Shown one piece after another: positions 40,170-54,420 of a stretch of DNA of 64,000 nt. Below the pieces are notes generated by a model. The model ran no database searches and was not told the origin of the DNA. It worked only from the letters and a program-made list of their open reading frames with translations. This DNA is from Gymnorhina tibicen (Eukaryota > Chordata > Aves > Passeriformes > Artamidae), in assembly GCA_013399875.1 (NCBI GenBank), contig VXAZ01006807.1, positions 248,001-312,000 on the forward strand. The letters run 5' to 3'. Made by a program: the position numbers and the translations under genes. How positions within the stretch are numbered: the first letter of the stretch is position 1; the number at the start of each line of letters is the position of its first letter.

Positions 40170-43100
40170 CATCTCACAACCATCTTCTTCCCTCTCACAC
40201 TGGTCTGGACATGCCAGCTTCTGTCCTGGTGTCATTCAAACCCATTGAGAGTGATTCCTCTGCTTTTTTACAGTGCCATTGTGAGAATTGTCACCTGCAT
40301 TTAAAATGTTATGAATGAAGGTCATTTACATTTTTGCCTCTAACAATGTATTTGAAGTATTGAAGAGTTCATAAGCTCTTTAACTAATCCAGAGCTTTGT
40401 ATTGGTAATTAAAAAAATGAGTGGTGGCAGTTTTCATCAGAGCTGAAGGTCACTGGAGGCATAATGTATTAAGAAAATGTAGCACATAATTTCCTTTCTC
40501 CAGATTCTTTTGTGAAAGTTGAAATAGGTATGGTTTTTAAAAAGACCTGTTTTTTATAAGAGTTTTGCTTTCTATAGCCAGTAAAAGTACAATTAAAAAA
40601 AGCCCCACTGTAATTTTAATTCTTGCTTTCTTATGGATGAGAAAAAATTAAATTCCAGGTACAAACTAATGGACAATATCACAGTGGTGAATGTCTGTTC
40701 ACTGGAGGTTTTTATAATGTACATGAGAGTTAGTTTCTCCTGCCTAGTATGATCTTAAGATTTTACATTTAGTGGGTAAGTGAGGCACACAGACGCTGGG
40801 TTTCTAACCTTAGGGAGTGTGCAGCTATCTAGGATTTGAGGGTTTGTGCCATGTTAGAATAAATACTCAATTATTTGTGCAAGTGGCAGCACTCCAGCAG
40901 GGCAGCTGAGCACTTCTAGCCTGGGCTGTTCATCAGCTGCTCCAGCATTGGTCTGGAACAGCTCCTTGCTATGGAGGGTGGTGCTGAGCATTCCTGAATC
41001 CCAGGTAAACCATGCTGTAGTCAAGAGCCCTGGTGAATCACACCTTTACAGCACAAGTATTAAAAGATCCTATCTTAACTTCCATAAATGATTTCAAATA
41101 CTAAGACAGAGATGTCTTTTGGGTTGTACATCTGTTGATTATCCCGCAGCAGCCCGTTAACGATTGCACAGAACCTAGGTGCACAGGCACAATTGTTAAT
41201 CACTTTGTGTTGGGTTTTGGCAATAGGATAATTCAGTTATTAAAATTAAAAGTACTTGGATGTTTTTTAATAAAAAATCTCAGCATATTTAGCAGCATGA
41301 GTACACACCTACCTACCCCTGAAATGAAGCCTCAACTCTCACTCCTCCAGCATCCACCCCAAGTACAGATAACTATGAAAACTCTGCCGACCTTTCTGAC
41401 ACTAGAGTTTAAATTAGTCCTTAAAATACACTCCATCCTCACTTTCTTGTTCTAAAACATTAGCTCGTTAACAGGTTTCTGCCATTCTGTGATATTTTTG
41501 ATGTAAGGCCAATAATATTTGCCTGAATTCACAACCTGTAAAGAAACTATCCTGGTGATGTGTTTAGCTTGGCTTTGCTTATGCAGAATATTTGTGTGTA
41601 AACATGGCAGATACTGTTTTTCAATGTTCTTTTTTGTCTGCAGTACTTCAAAGAGTCCCTTGTATCATTTCATATATCACTTAGTCATAAAACCTCTGAA
41701 TATACATTGTGAGAGCCTCAGAAAAGTGTTAATTGCATTCCACTGCAGTCGTAGCCAGAAGGTCAGGATCTAAAATTAATGTATTTCTGAATAATTTGAA
41801 TTTTGTATCAAGGTTGATTTTTCATGGTTACTACTCAAAGTAGCATGCTAATTTATGGCTAACATATTACATATTTTTCCTGTAAAAACAAGGAGGCCTT
41901 TCCCTTCTCACAGATATAGGCATGCTATCTAAACATTTCTGCAGTAGAAATAATTAAATGCGTTGGTAGATTCTTGGACTCATCTCAAATGTGTGCAGAA
42001 ACTCTATAAAATTGAGAAAAATTTTCTTTTGAAAGGAATCAACTAGAGATTTTTAGGTTAGATCCATTAGCTTTTATTGTTATTATCAATATATACATCT
42101 GAAAGCATTTTGAAAGAATATTTAATTTATTTCTTTACGGAAAATGTTGTGTATTAGCTGCCTTCCAATACATTTTTATTCCTCACTGGTGAACAGTTGA
42201 GTATAATTATCTTTGGATTAATCAGTTTTTGAAGTCTTTTCCAGTGATAATGCATAGAGAGGATTAAGAGAGAGATTACCAAAGCATTAGGACTTTTTTC
42301 TGGTTGTTTTTAAGAAGGAATCCTTGCCTTAAGTCAATTACAAAATTATTTCCTTGTAAGAAACTGTTGAGCAAACTAAAAGGAAAATAAAATCTCCTAT
42401 GGCAGGGTCTGTGTGTCCTGGAGCTTGAGAGGGAGATGTGCAAGCAGTGAGGTCCTGTTTTGGTCATGCACCGTCTTTTCTAACTTGTTTCTTTCATGTT
42501 ATGTGGTAAGGCAGGGTTGTCTTTTTACCATTACAAATTTTAAAGTTCCTTTTCTCTTTCTTTTCCTCTGTTAGATGAGCAGCAATAAAAGAGAGGAATA
42601 ACATCCCTTCTCACATCCTCTGCTACCATTTTTCACTGGGGAATAGTTTTGTTTTCCTTGTGCTCATTTTTCATGGGTATTAACTCGCTCCATAGTGTTC
42701 TTTAGTGTGACCTTTATTTTATGTTTTGCTTTGGATATCATCAGAGTGATGATACAATTTAAATGCAGTTCTATAAGGTTATTTTAATTGAATGTTTGAG
42801 TAACTCTGTGTGCCTCTGTAATGACTGAAATTAACTTGATCTGGAGCTTGGAAAGACTGTCCTATGTATGATTTCATAATTAAAAAAAAAATTTAATTAA
42901 TACAATGTTCTATTGAACATATCTGAGATCACAGTTCATTTGCTTTTGGCTTTAGGGAACCAAAGTGCAGCTGCACCCTGAATTCCTGCTGTTGAAAGGC
43001 TTCTTCCAAGCCTCCAGTTAAACCAAAATGGTATGTGACATAGTTCCACCTCTGGGAGTCACAAGCTAACCTTCTCCTGTAGGAATCTGCTTTCGAGTCA

Positions 43101-46100
43101 TGATAACTTCTTTTTCTTGCCTGATTACAGTAGCCCTGGTTTAGCTCTGGGATTGTATCACGTCAGACAAGCCTATGTGGATATTGTTTGGCAGCTCTGT
43201 AATACCTCCCATTACTTTCGTGCCTTCAGTGTTTCTTGTCTGGGGTGTTGGTTTTTTTTCTCGTTTCAAATTTGTTGGGAGAGGCTGAAGAATAAAGGGT
43301 TGAGAATGGCTTAGACCGTGCTCTAAGATGAGAATAGTTACACTTAATATCACAGGCTATCAATGGGATCTGTTCACCACTGCTCTCCTCATTCTTCTGG
43401 TACCTCTGTGTTGGTGTCCTGGTGTGCAGCCTATTCTGCAGGACTGCTTGCAACTGCCATGTGCTTAACAGGCAGAAGTTCTGCTTATCTAAGCCATTTT
43501 TGCTGGCATGTTTGCAGCCATGGCTGCATATGAGAAGGAACAAGCCTGCCATTTTCATTATACTTCCAAAGTGGCAAAAGTTTCCATTACAGATCAGTTT
43601 TTATTATATCTGTCCAAGAGTCATGCTCTGCTTATATCAGGGAAATACCACCTGCTAAATGACATGGCATACTCATGCAAAAACTGTTTATGTGCATCCT
43701 AAAACCCATAAAGGTGGAAACAAAGAACAATCTGTCATTTGAGACATCAGCCAACACTGATTTTTTCCAAATGTCCACTGGACTTTGTTTTGAGATGTAG
43801 CTGATTTTAAGAGTGACCCTTATCCCTTGTCTATAACTCATCACATGTGACAAGTGTAAGAGGAAGGGAGTTTACTTTACATGAGATTTGCCCATGGGTC
43901 TGGCCAAAACCTAGAGACCCAGCCAGCATGGTTAGCAAAAGGCAATATTTGAGCTGGGTCATAAACCTTGAAAAGGCAGCCATAAATCAAAATTAAGGTT
44001 TTTTGTTTCCTCGATGGTATAACTCTTCAGAGAATGGAGACTGAAATTGTTTACCAAAGCCCATTTTTTTTGTGTTCAGAGAAGTGTTTAGGAAACCTTA
44101 ACCAGGGTTTATTAAGCATATCTGTGGGAGACAAAAACAGAATTGTTGGTCTCCAAGCAGCAAGCAGCATTGACAGGCTGACTGGTGTGGTCAGAAAGGA
44201 TATTTAATTTCAAAGGATAAACTACAGGATTTTTTTTTTTTAAATCTGAAGTCAAGCTTATCTGGTTTATACCTTATCTAGTGTAATGTATGAGAACTGT
44301 AAATTCAGCTACGTTAAGCAAACAGTTTGTTTTGGTTTAATTCCATTTTCTCTTTGTTTTAATAAATTTTGGGTTTGTTAGGATTATTGTTGTGTATGTA
44401 ATTTAATACAGATGTCTTCAAAGAGTAAAGAAAAATCCATAACTCTTAAAGAGAATAGCTGAAGGGGAAAAAACGTCTCTGGAACTCCTTTTCATTCCTC
44501 TGTGGTCCTGCCGGAGGGGTTTGGATTAAAGGATTGTATCAGGAAGTCATCTTGCTGCAGTTGGTAACCATAAGAGAGAGACCAAAAACCAAAGAAGAGA
44601 TAAAGACTTAATGTTTTCAGTCATAACATTAAAATTTTAAAATTTTCAAAGTCCTATAAACTATAGAAGTATAAATAATATAAAGAGGAGTAACAGGTAC
44701 TGTCTGTGAGTGATGGGGTGGGATGGACGTGTATTCTGTTTGTTTTGGAAATGAAATAGTAAAAAAATTATTTTTGAGCTATCTAGTAATATGAAATAAG
44801 AGGTGAAATGATCACTCTGTGTTTCTTTCTTCTTCTTTTTCAGCTTCATAAAACAAGATCAAGAAATCAGATATTTACGAGTAATTTGTAATTTTATAAG
44901 GTATAAATAATGTTTTGGACAGTGGGCATTTAGCCTGTAAAATACCTTGAAGGTCATATAGTTAAATATAGTGGTTCAATTTTCAAAAAGGGCTTGATGA
45001 TATAAAGTCTAATAACAGTGGCAGCAAAGCATGCCTAGAGAAGGGTAATCAAATCTCATGATTTAAGACATGAGCGCATTACCTGTAGCATCTGGAAAGG
45101 CCTCGTTCCTCTCTGTCACCTGCAAAGCTTTCTGCAATTAGTAAGGTTCATTCTGGCTACTTGTAGTGCCTAATTTCTTTGAAGCATTGCTCCTAGCAGT
45201 TGTTAGGGGTAGGATACAGTCTTTGTATGTCATCGTATCATATCCGGTGCTCGCACAGAACAGTGCCCTGCTTCCCTGTGCTGCTGCTTTGAATGACACC
45301 GGCACGGTCTGAAACAAAAGATCCTGGTGGTGTGATGCTGCGAAAGCACTAAATTGCCTGAGCCAACATCAAATAGAAGTGAACTTGAACGGTTTTTGCA
45401 CATTACTTTGAGAATTAATTCAACTCTTTTGTAAAAATCGGTTGTTATAGTTCATGCAAAAAAACCCCTGCTCTTATAAGCAGTAGTAAGATGACTGAAT
45501 GCATGAAGTAGGCAATTTCTTCTGACATAAAAATGGAAGTGTATTTTATATCTGATTTTTGCTTTAGCTTTTTATTTATGTGGTTTGCTCTAAATAGCAA
45601 CTGCTGGTTAGAATATTTTATTTAAAGTGCAATATGAGGAGTATATACAGAGTTAAATCCTATGTGAGATCCTCCTTTGTAAGAAAAACGTATAGGAATT
45701 AATTTAGATACAGTTTCCTCTTAGTTAGGAAATTAGGAGAGAATGAAATGTTTTAGCAAGGAGAAGAACATTGTATTAACCCTTAATAAATCAAAGGAAG
45801 AGATAAAGATGGCTTCCAAGGCTGAAGGCTTGAATTATAGTGTCAGATAACTCCTAAATATTTTGAACTGCTTTTCAAGCACCCTCCAAAGTGAAGTCCT
45901 GGAAGGGACTGGGGCATGGCCTGTGAGCAGGCTCGCTGGCCCGTGGGATGTAGTTCCATATACAGCTTCTCTGGGAACGGGGCTTGAAACCTGGGTTTCA
46001 GCATTTTTAAATTTATTTTTCATTCCATTTTATAACTTTCCACAGAGTCCATAAAAGTCAAGGTCAAATCGAAGGAATAAAGGAAGATGTTTATTTTAAA

Positions 46101-49100
46101 TTATTGAAGACAGAGACATCAGTATGGAAATTTTTTACTGCTTATATGTTTGCAGCTTCTTTTTATTGAACTTGTTAAACTGTTTGGAGGTAATCAGAAA
46201 ATGCATGTAGGAATCAGGCTCAGACCAACCAAATAAATTTGATTAACTGAGTGCTGATAAAGACAGGAGGGTGAGATGAAGGTTCCAGTAGTGATATGAT
46301 ATAGAGGACAAAGGTTGTAACATTATAAAAAGGGATGAAAAATTTGTACTTTACTTTAAATGGAAGTACCGCTGATCTGAAATAAACAGCCTTGTGACCT
46401 AAGAGTCAAAGTTAGAGAAAGTTAGCCTCTTGAAATAACTAAGGATATTAATTTTATTTTCTAGCTCAGTTTCTACTTGATCAAGGTATTGTTGTAAAAC
46501 ACCGAAGAAAATTCTGCAGTTATGCTTTTGCAGTTTCATTTTGTCTGGATAGATAGCCACATTTATTAAAATTATACTTCTTGCAAGAAAAATTAAAAAC
46601 TGTCTTACACTGCACTTTTTCTTAATTAAAAACTCAATCTGACAAGAAAAAAAAATCAAAATACACATTATTCCCATTGAAAATTATAGTATATATCAGA
46701 CATTGGCATTAATCAGCCCTTTTTTCTGGAATTGCAATGACATTACTTGGGTTATAAAGGAAATATCCCCGGGTTTGTTTGAGGGTTTTTTTAGGAAAAA
46801 TAGCAGTTATTTAAGCCTTTCTCAATGAAAAACACAACTGCATTTTTTTTCTTTAAGCAGATGGGGAAAGTAAGATATCTTCAGTTATTCAAAGATGTCC
46901 ATATGGAAACTGAAAACATATTGATGAAATTTTTCATCCAAAAAAGGCAAAGCAGCAGAAAAATCAATAATATGCTGGCTAGAGCCCTTAGCTGAGGTGT
47001 AAGAAATTCAGTTGTAAGCACGACTTTATACTAGGCAAGTGTAGGCACTGGTTAAAACAGGCAGCCTGAATGCAGTGTGTGTGATTTAAATCCAGCCACA
47101 TGAACTTCTCATCCTAATCTCACTTTATCTTCCCTGGAGAGAAATGGTTAATTTTAGGGCTTAATTCATCTGACCTATTTGCGATGTCTGCTTCACAACA
47201 AGATGAATTGTAGCCTTGAGTAGATCATGTCAAGTGTGAAGGGAGCGTGGAGTGATTAGCTCAGGAATAGACGTCTGCATTCAATCCGTTTTTCCAGCCT
47301 CTCACGTTGGAGGCTGCATTAACAAAAGGACAGAGCTGCAGGAGGACTCTGGCTGTGGAGCTGGAGCTTCGGCACCGATCACCTGCAGTGCCAGCTGCTC
47401 CAGGTGAGCTGAGGGGATCTCAGATACATTCCCACATATCTACTACTGTATTTCCACAAACCATCTTGGGACCAATAAAACAACATTTTTCGAAGGAGAG
47501 AGCTTTATGAGAAAACTGTGCAGCTCAGTGTTCATTTCTACTCTAGTGGGACTATCTGCTTCACTGAAAGGACCATAAAACACTTGGACAAGAAGGAGGG
47601 AGCACACAGGCATTCAGCAGCCTTGCCAAAAGTAGAATAAACATTTCTTGATTTGGGGAGATGAAGTTTCAAATGTCCTCCTCTGAGTGACCACATTATG
47701 GAAAGAATATCAGTTTTGTTTGTCAGTGTTATTTCCTGTTCTTGTGTTGCTTAATATGCTCTCATTTTTGCAACACAGCACACAGGGAAAAGAATTCTTC
47801 GTGTAGTGGCTCTCCTCTTTCTTTACATCAGGAATCTTCTCTTTTCAGAAGGCTAAAACCCCAACAAACATGCAGGGGCTGAAAGTGCCTAGCTAAACAT
47901 TTCAGCAGGTTGAGGCAAAAAAGGGTTTTTGTCTGTAAGGAAGGTTTGCATGTTTCCTGTCTCAAGCCAGCTGAACACACTGCTGTGCAAAAGGGGTTTT
48001 TACTAAAGCTTTTACTTTCTTGCTTTGAAAACCAGATTTTCAGCCTTTCCAGTGCATTTTAGGGGTAAAGAGCTTCTTTCTTCTCTGAACAGGTTAGGTA
48101 ACTTTTGTTAGCCACATTTTTTTCTCAAGTAATTATACTTTAGGGGCCCTGTGTTACATTTTTTTCTGGCTGGAATTGCTTTTAGAGCAACTGGAAGCGC
48201 TGCTGAATGGGGTTACTTGGTGCTTTCCCTTCTCTGCTCTTTCCTCAAGTGCTTACACTTTACTTAAATGCTGCCTGTTTGTCTGTTACCATAGGAAAAC
48301 CTTATATGCTGTCATGTGTTGGACTTTTTGCCTAACACTGAATTTATTTTTCTGTGTGGAAAGTGCTATTAATAGTTGTTTAACCTGTATGAAATAGCTG
48401 AAAGACTATTTGTAATGCGATTATTAAGTATATTCAAACCAGGTAGGACAAAGAAGGGGATGAGAAATGGAAATCCAAATGGAACTACCTTTTTTTTTTT
48501 GTCATCCTCTTGTGGTATTATGTAGATCCCCAGCCAGATGGCTACTGGCTATAAGCTGTGTGTGGATTCACAGGATTTTAACTCCTCTGTTGGTTTCCCA
48601 TCTGTCATAAACTCAGAAGCTGCAATCCAGAGACTGGCATGAATGTCAGTGTCTTCTTAAAGCACACCAAAACCATTGTGCTCAAAGGCTGCAGTAAGAG
48701 CACAAATGAAGACAGGACAGTGTCTGGCTTAAGAACCGTGCTACTATACTGGGCAGTAAAATTTCTGGCAGCTGGTTTAATGTGGTGCTTCAAATTAGTT
48801 TGACCACTGTGGTGGCAGCAGTCTCCAACAAACACTGCCTGAAAAGTCTCTTCAAAAGGAGTTTTTTTCTGTAGTTGGAGCTCAGCAAAGATTGTAAACC
48901 CACAATTGATTTCAGTAGGAAATCTCATGTCTAAAAATAACACACTATCTGCAACAGAAAAAAGGTGGTAAAAGTCAGAATCTCTCAGCACTTGGGGAAT
49001 AGATGTGAAGTGTTTAAAAGCAATACCTTGGTCTTTCTTCAGTTTAAAATGACCAGATCAGTATCCCATATGTTTTCGTTCAGCATGTCATCACTTGGAT

Positions 49101-52100
49101 GTACACATTCTGTTTCTATTAATGGAGGTGAAAACAGTGAAAAACATCTTAGATTTCATGGTATAGGGTAGAATAAGGCGTTGGTCACTTTGTGGTCACC
49201 CACCAGGGCCTCAGTGTCATGGAAACAAAGAAACCTTGCTCCTCAATGTAAAAGAAGCTCTCCTAGTCTTGCTTTATGTCTTGTCATACTCAAAAAAGCA
49301 AAATGAAAAATTAAATTAAATCCCTACGAAACAGGCATGAACAAGTGAGAAACAGGGGCTGAGCACACGCCATAAACCATTTTAGAAGGAGTTTTAGCAT
49401 GTAAAGGTATCAAAGAGAAGCATGCATATAAGCCTGTAAGGAAATCACTGCTATTAGGAAGACCTCCCAGATTTAGACTTGGTGTTCTTCATTAATGGAT
49501 TTGACTTACATGAGAAGAAAGTTACACCCCTGCAAGAAAATAACCACTTTCCTAAGAAGTAGCTGTCTGAAATCAAGCAATCTGGTAATCCAACTTCAAA
49601 AACCCTGTCAGGAGTAAATTACCCTCTCCATTTCCACTTTGGTTTCAGTCCTGTAGGACAGGGAGCAGCTTAAGAGGATGATGAAGTGTTAAGACTGTGT
49701 TTCAGGTGGTTTCTAGTGCTTGGTGAAGGAGGCCAGAGTTAAATGCCTCATTCAGCATCAGGCATCGCAACTGGAGTCATTCCAGGCAGGTGCTCCTGCA
49801 GCACAGTGGACTCCAGGTCTTCCGCCTGGGTTGAAAGAACCCCACATGATGAAATAAGATATTGATTGGAAAGATAGCCAGAAGTCCGGTATTTTATTTC
49901 TTGCAGAATAGTGTTTTGTCAATCCAAAATTCAAGTCAACAGGCTTAGCCTTTGTTATAACACCATAATGTTATGATGGTCTTGCAGTTCATTTTCTTTG
50001 CATTACGCAGAAAAGACTTTTGCAGAAATCACAACAGGAGGCTGTATTTCATGAATGACATTTTCTGAAATTTAGGAGAAGCTGATGGTAGGATTACTAA
50101 ATTTTTCTGGGCTTTTACTTCTGTTGGTAGCCACAGGGATGGCACACTGTTCAGTTATGTCCTGCACATCTATGAATTTCCCCCACCCTGTAGGGCTAAG
50201 TCTCTGTGTCAGAGCTCCCTATCATTCATGTGCATTCACGTTAAAGGAGTAAAATAAAAACCCAACCAAATGTTGGCAGTAGAGAAAGTTGAAATAATCT
50301 GAAAAATGAAGTCCTAGTCTTGCTGACAAAATTATTAATCCTATGTTTCTGTGTCCAAAGGAAATGGCTGAGAACAGAACAGTATGGTCCTGTTGCCTTT
50401 AATAAACCTCAGCCCTAGATAATGATAGAGCAGGAAGAGCTCTTGAGTGTTCAGGAAGTAATGTCCTCCCTAAAGGGCCTTTGTAATCTGCTCTATGTCA
50501 TCAACATCACCATCACCAGTGCTTGAAGAAATAGGTTTCAGATGCACCTGCCAGAGGAGACACAGAACATCATTCTACAAGTGGAAATTGCTGTAGTCCC
50601 AGAGCAGCACAGGGCCTTTTGTAGCTCCAGCATATGCCGTGGATATGCATATGAATATAATAGCAAGCCACTGGTCAAAGTATTAATTTTACCAAAGAAG
50701 TAGTACAGAACAGATATAACATGCAAGAATCAAGCTGATGTGAAATGGATTTTCAGAAAAAAAGAAGTGTAATTCTGTTCTCCTGCAACTGGTCCTCAAG
50801 AAGCCTTGAGAAGAATTCTCTACATAAAAAAAATGACGTGTAAGTTGGCTTCAGGTAAGAGAAGATGAGAAATAGGAATTGGAAGCATCTGAAAGTTATA
50901 GGTAACAGAAAATATATAAAAAGAGATCACACTAGAACTCCCACCAAGGTCTTTGAAAGTTTGCAAATGCAGTCCCAGATTACATGTACAGTGTTGGGAG
51001 AAATTCTGTGCCAGAAAAACCCATTTCTCAACCTCTGCCACACCATCAGCCACACCAAGAGCTGGTTGTAAAGTTAAGTTATGTATTTCCCCTGCCTCTT
51101 TTAAAGAGCTTACAGGAAGGACATACCAACCTGAAATGGTAGGATGAGGTTTTCTTGATGTCAGCTGTTACCAGGTTTGCTGAGAAACTGGTGCTATCTG
51201 AAGCAGTGGCAACATACTTCCATCATCTGCTCTGCTCTTTGGAAGATCTTTGTTTGAGTAATGTTTTGACTTTTAAGGTTTCTCTTTATAAAGTTTATGG
51301 TTTTGAAACTTATTTTCTTCATTTTTTTCATTTGTCAACTTTTGCAGCAAAGATAAAAAGAAAAGGATCATGATTATACTCAGCTGTTTTCCACTTCAGG
51401 ATTCGTTTAGTTATGAATGCAGTTGTTTTTCACTGTACATTGGTTTTCATGAAAACTGCTGTTCTCACATGTCTGTAAATTGTCCTCTAGGCAAGCTTTG
51501 TCCTTGTCCAGACATGAATGTTTTGGGGGGAGAACTGAGGGCAATCTGAAGTAAGAAAGTGCAAACTTAATAAATTACCTGCTTTTGAGGTATTAAAAAA
51601 AAAAAATGGACCGTAGAAATGGATAGGGATTAAGGCTTCACTAGGGAGTGATGATGGAGTTGGTTTGGGGCAGGATGAGAGGAAAGCTGTATAGGAATGT
51701 GTGTAATTAGTGAGTTTGGGTACTGCCTATGAAAGAGAGAACATATGCTCCAAATATACTTCAGATTGTACTTTTAAGCCAGATGTCTGTGCCCAGCCTA
51801 GGAAATACATTCTCTTAAAAACATAGAAGAGAAAACTAAGCAAGGTGAGCACTAGGGGAAAGGCTTCCAGTTCCACAATGCATTGTTCTTTCTCTTGATG
51901 AACTGTCCCACAGCTGGGAGAGCGTTGCATGAAACTTTCAGGTCCATTATTTCTGATATTCACCTTGAATTTCAGAAGCAGGATCTAAAGCTCAGATTTT
52001 ACAATTTGATCCTCTCCCTGCCTGAAAGTTTCTTTTGATTAATGCTGTAGAAGCCTGTAAGCTTTGGCAGTGTTTTTCTTAGGCTCATCTTACCTACGTT

Positions 52101-54152
52101 ACAGATCAATGTGTTTCAATGCTGTAAGTTCTGAGTGTATTTCTGAAAGTTTCCAAGGGTAAGCCCAGGCATATTGGCCTTGAAGGAGCTTTAGTTTGGA
52201 AACCTTAGTTGGTTCAGAATTGTACTTGTTTTCTTTATATAGTATCAGCTTTCCTGGAGATGACTGTTGACAAGAGAAAGTCTCCTCTGAGCTAATGCTG
52301 CTTGTGGCCTGACTGCTGGAGAAAAGTGGTCATGCCTGCATAACACATTCACTTTAAAATTATTCAATATCTGAGTAGTTGTAGAAGTTCTGTAGCTGTG
52401 CTTTTATTTATAGAGAGGGAGAGGCCAAAAAGAAGAGCTTTGAAAGAAACAAGTTCAGGCAGACTTTGTTTTTGTTAAGGAGCAGCAAAAATTGATTCAG
52501 CTGTCTTTTGTCAATAAAAATGCAGCCTGGTAGAGGAATGGTTGTTACAAACATCTTAGGTTTAGGTCCTGTTGCTACCACCAGAATCACAATTTGTACT
52601 TTAAAGATAGTGTCAGTTGTGTGTAGTTCAGAGAAAGAGAAGAAAACACAGCAATTTGGAATCTCACATTATATTGGAAAAAAGTCCGTATCAGCTCTGT
52701 GTTATACCCTATAGTTTACATAATCTGCAATGACTTTATCTTTTTCATGATTTAGTACTTTTCCATAAATTCCTAATTCTTTGACCTGGAAAATGTATCT
52801 CTCTTTCTCATTGTTTAGTGTGAAACTGACCTTATGCCAGATTACATTCCCTGCTAATATACCATGAAAAATCATTTATTTATTTATGTCATCATACCTT
52901 ATTTATTATACTTTACTTACTGACAGAGAAATTTACTGCATCAGTTCAGTTGAGGCTTACAGAACAACCAAGCTCCTTAGCTTTCAGAGCAGAAAGGAAG
53001 ATGATGATCAAAAGCTTGCTTTCAGAGAAGGAGCTACTCTTCTCATTTATATTTCTTAGCATTTTCTAAGATGTCTTCCACCTATCACTTTTTATTAGAG
53101 GGAGTTGCAGAATCAAAGTGGCATCAATTTATCATCCAAACTGAAATTCCAGCCCTCACCATCAGCCTTCTTTGGCCATGATTTTTCCCGTTTTACGACC
53201 AAGTGAGCATTGGAGCCTGTCAGGATGCATAGCTGCATTAATCATCTCTGCTCACTACAGCCAAGTGAAAGGACAGGAAGCATCTATTTACTAAGGACTT
53301 GTCTACGTGGGGAAATAGCCCAGACTGCTCATTAGGAGTTAACTCCTTCCATGGATTCTCCTTGAGCATCTTTCAGTGGTTTAGCTTCAGGCTGCTTTGG
53401 AAAGTACAGAATTTGGTAGTGAGTGTAGTTAAACCACAGAAAGCCTGTGTTAGTGTGCAGCATGGGTTCAGAACATGATCCTATCTCCACGTGTCACTTA
53501 ATCTTCTGTAACTGACCTTCTTCATGCTCTTAGTCTGTGGCAAATGGAAGGTAAAGCGTGTTAGTTCAAGCCTCTCATATCAAGGCAGGTGTGTGTGACT
53601 TGCTTGTGTCCATGTGCCTGTGCATTTGTACAGGGGAGCCCAGACTGGTGCTGACAGCAGCTTGGGTGCAAGCATTATTTTTGATAACCCCAAGTAAACA
53701 AATCTGATGAGAATGCATTATTTTTCATGATAGAGGACAAGGGATGATCTTTTTACACATTGTATGAGCCATGTATTATTTAGTGATGTCGAAGTTAGAC
53801 GTGTTGGACCATCTTTCGTATAGAAATTTCCTTTGCCCCAAGATGAGTAGTCTTCTGAGGTAAACAGCTTAAATTCAATTTAATATTAGTCTAGTACATC
53901 ATCATCCTGAAAATAAGAGGCTTTGTTACTATGGAAACTAAAGTTTACCTTCATGAGTAACTTGAATCACTTTGCAGGAACTGTGTTTTTAAAGCAACTT
54001 ACACTAGTGCAAGCTCCATTGTGGAAATTATTTTGTATAACTTAATTTCATTAATTAAGCCTTAACCAAACCAAACTAAATTTTTTTTAACTGGAATTAC
54101 GTTCAGAAGTTTGATAAAAGCATTAACAGTGTATGCATTTTTAGTGGTCATA

Positions 54153-54420
54153 TAGAATAGGAGTAGAATAGAAAAGAATATTTCAGTTGTAAGAATCCTA
54201 CAGTAATCATTTAGTCCAACTGCCTGACCACTTTAGGGCTGACCAAAAGTTAAAGCATGTTATTAAGGGCAAATGCCAAATGCCTCTTAAACACTAACAG
54301 GCTTGGGGCATTAACCACGTCTTTCTCTAGGAAGCCTGTTCCAGTGTTTGACCACCCTGCAGGTAAAGAAATGCCTCCTAATGTCCAGTCTTAACCTCCC
54401 CAGAACCGCTTTGAAACATT
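54153..54420 (-). mobile_element. CR1 LINE 3' fragment, reverse orientation
   Basis: The sequence reads as the reverse complement of an avian CR1 3' region. It begins at the left with AGAATAG-type tail repeats and AATATTTCAGTTG, then TAGTCCAACTGCCTGACCAC, then AAAGTTAAAGCATG, TGCCTCTTAAACACT, AGGAAGCCTGTTCCAGTG and finally AATGTCCAGTC. These blocks occur in the order known from CR1-Y-like copies. About 270 bp of 3' sequence is retained and the rest is 5'-truncated. Several substitutions from the form I remember suggest moderate age. Orientation is opposite to ZMYND11. Confidence 0.9.

Noticed and set aside
44640..44660. AAAATTTTAAAATTTT self-complementary stretch
   Set aside because: Simple A/T runs expected by chance in AT-rich intron.
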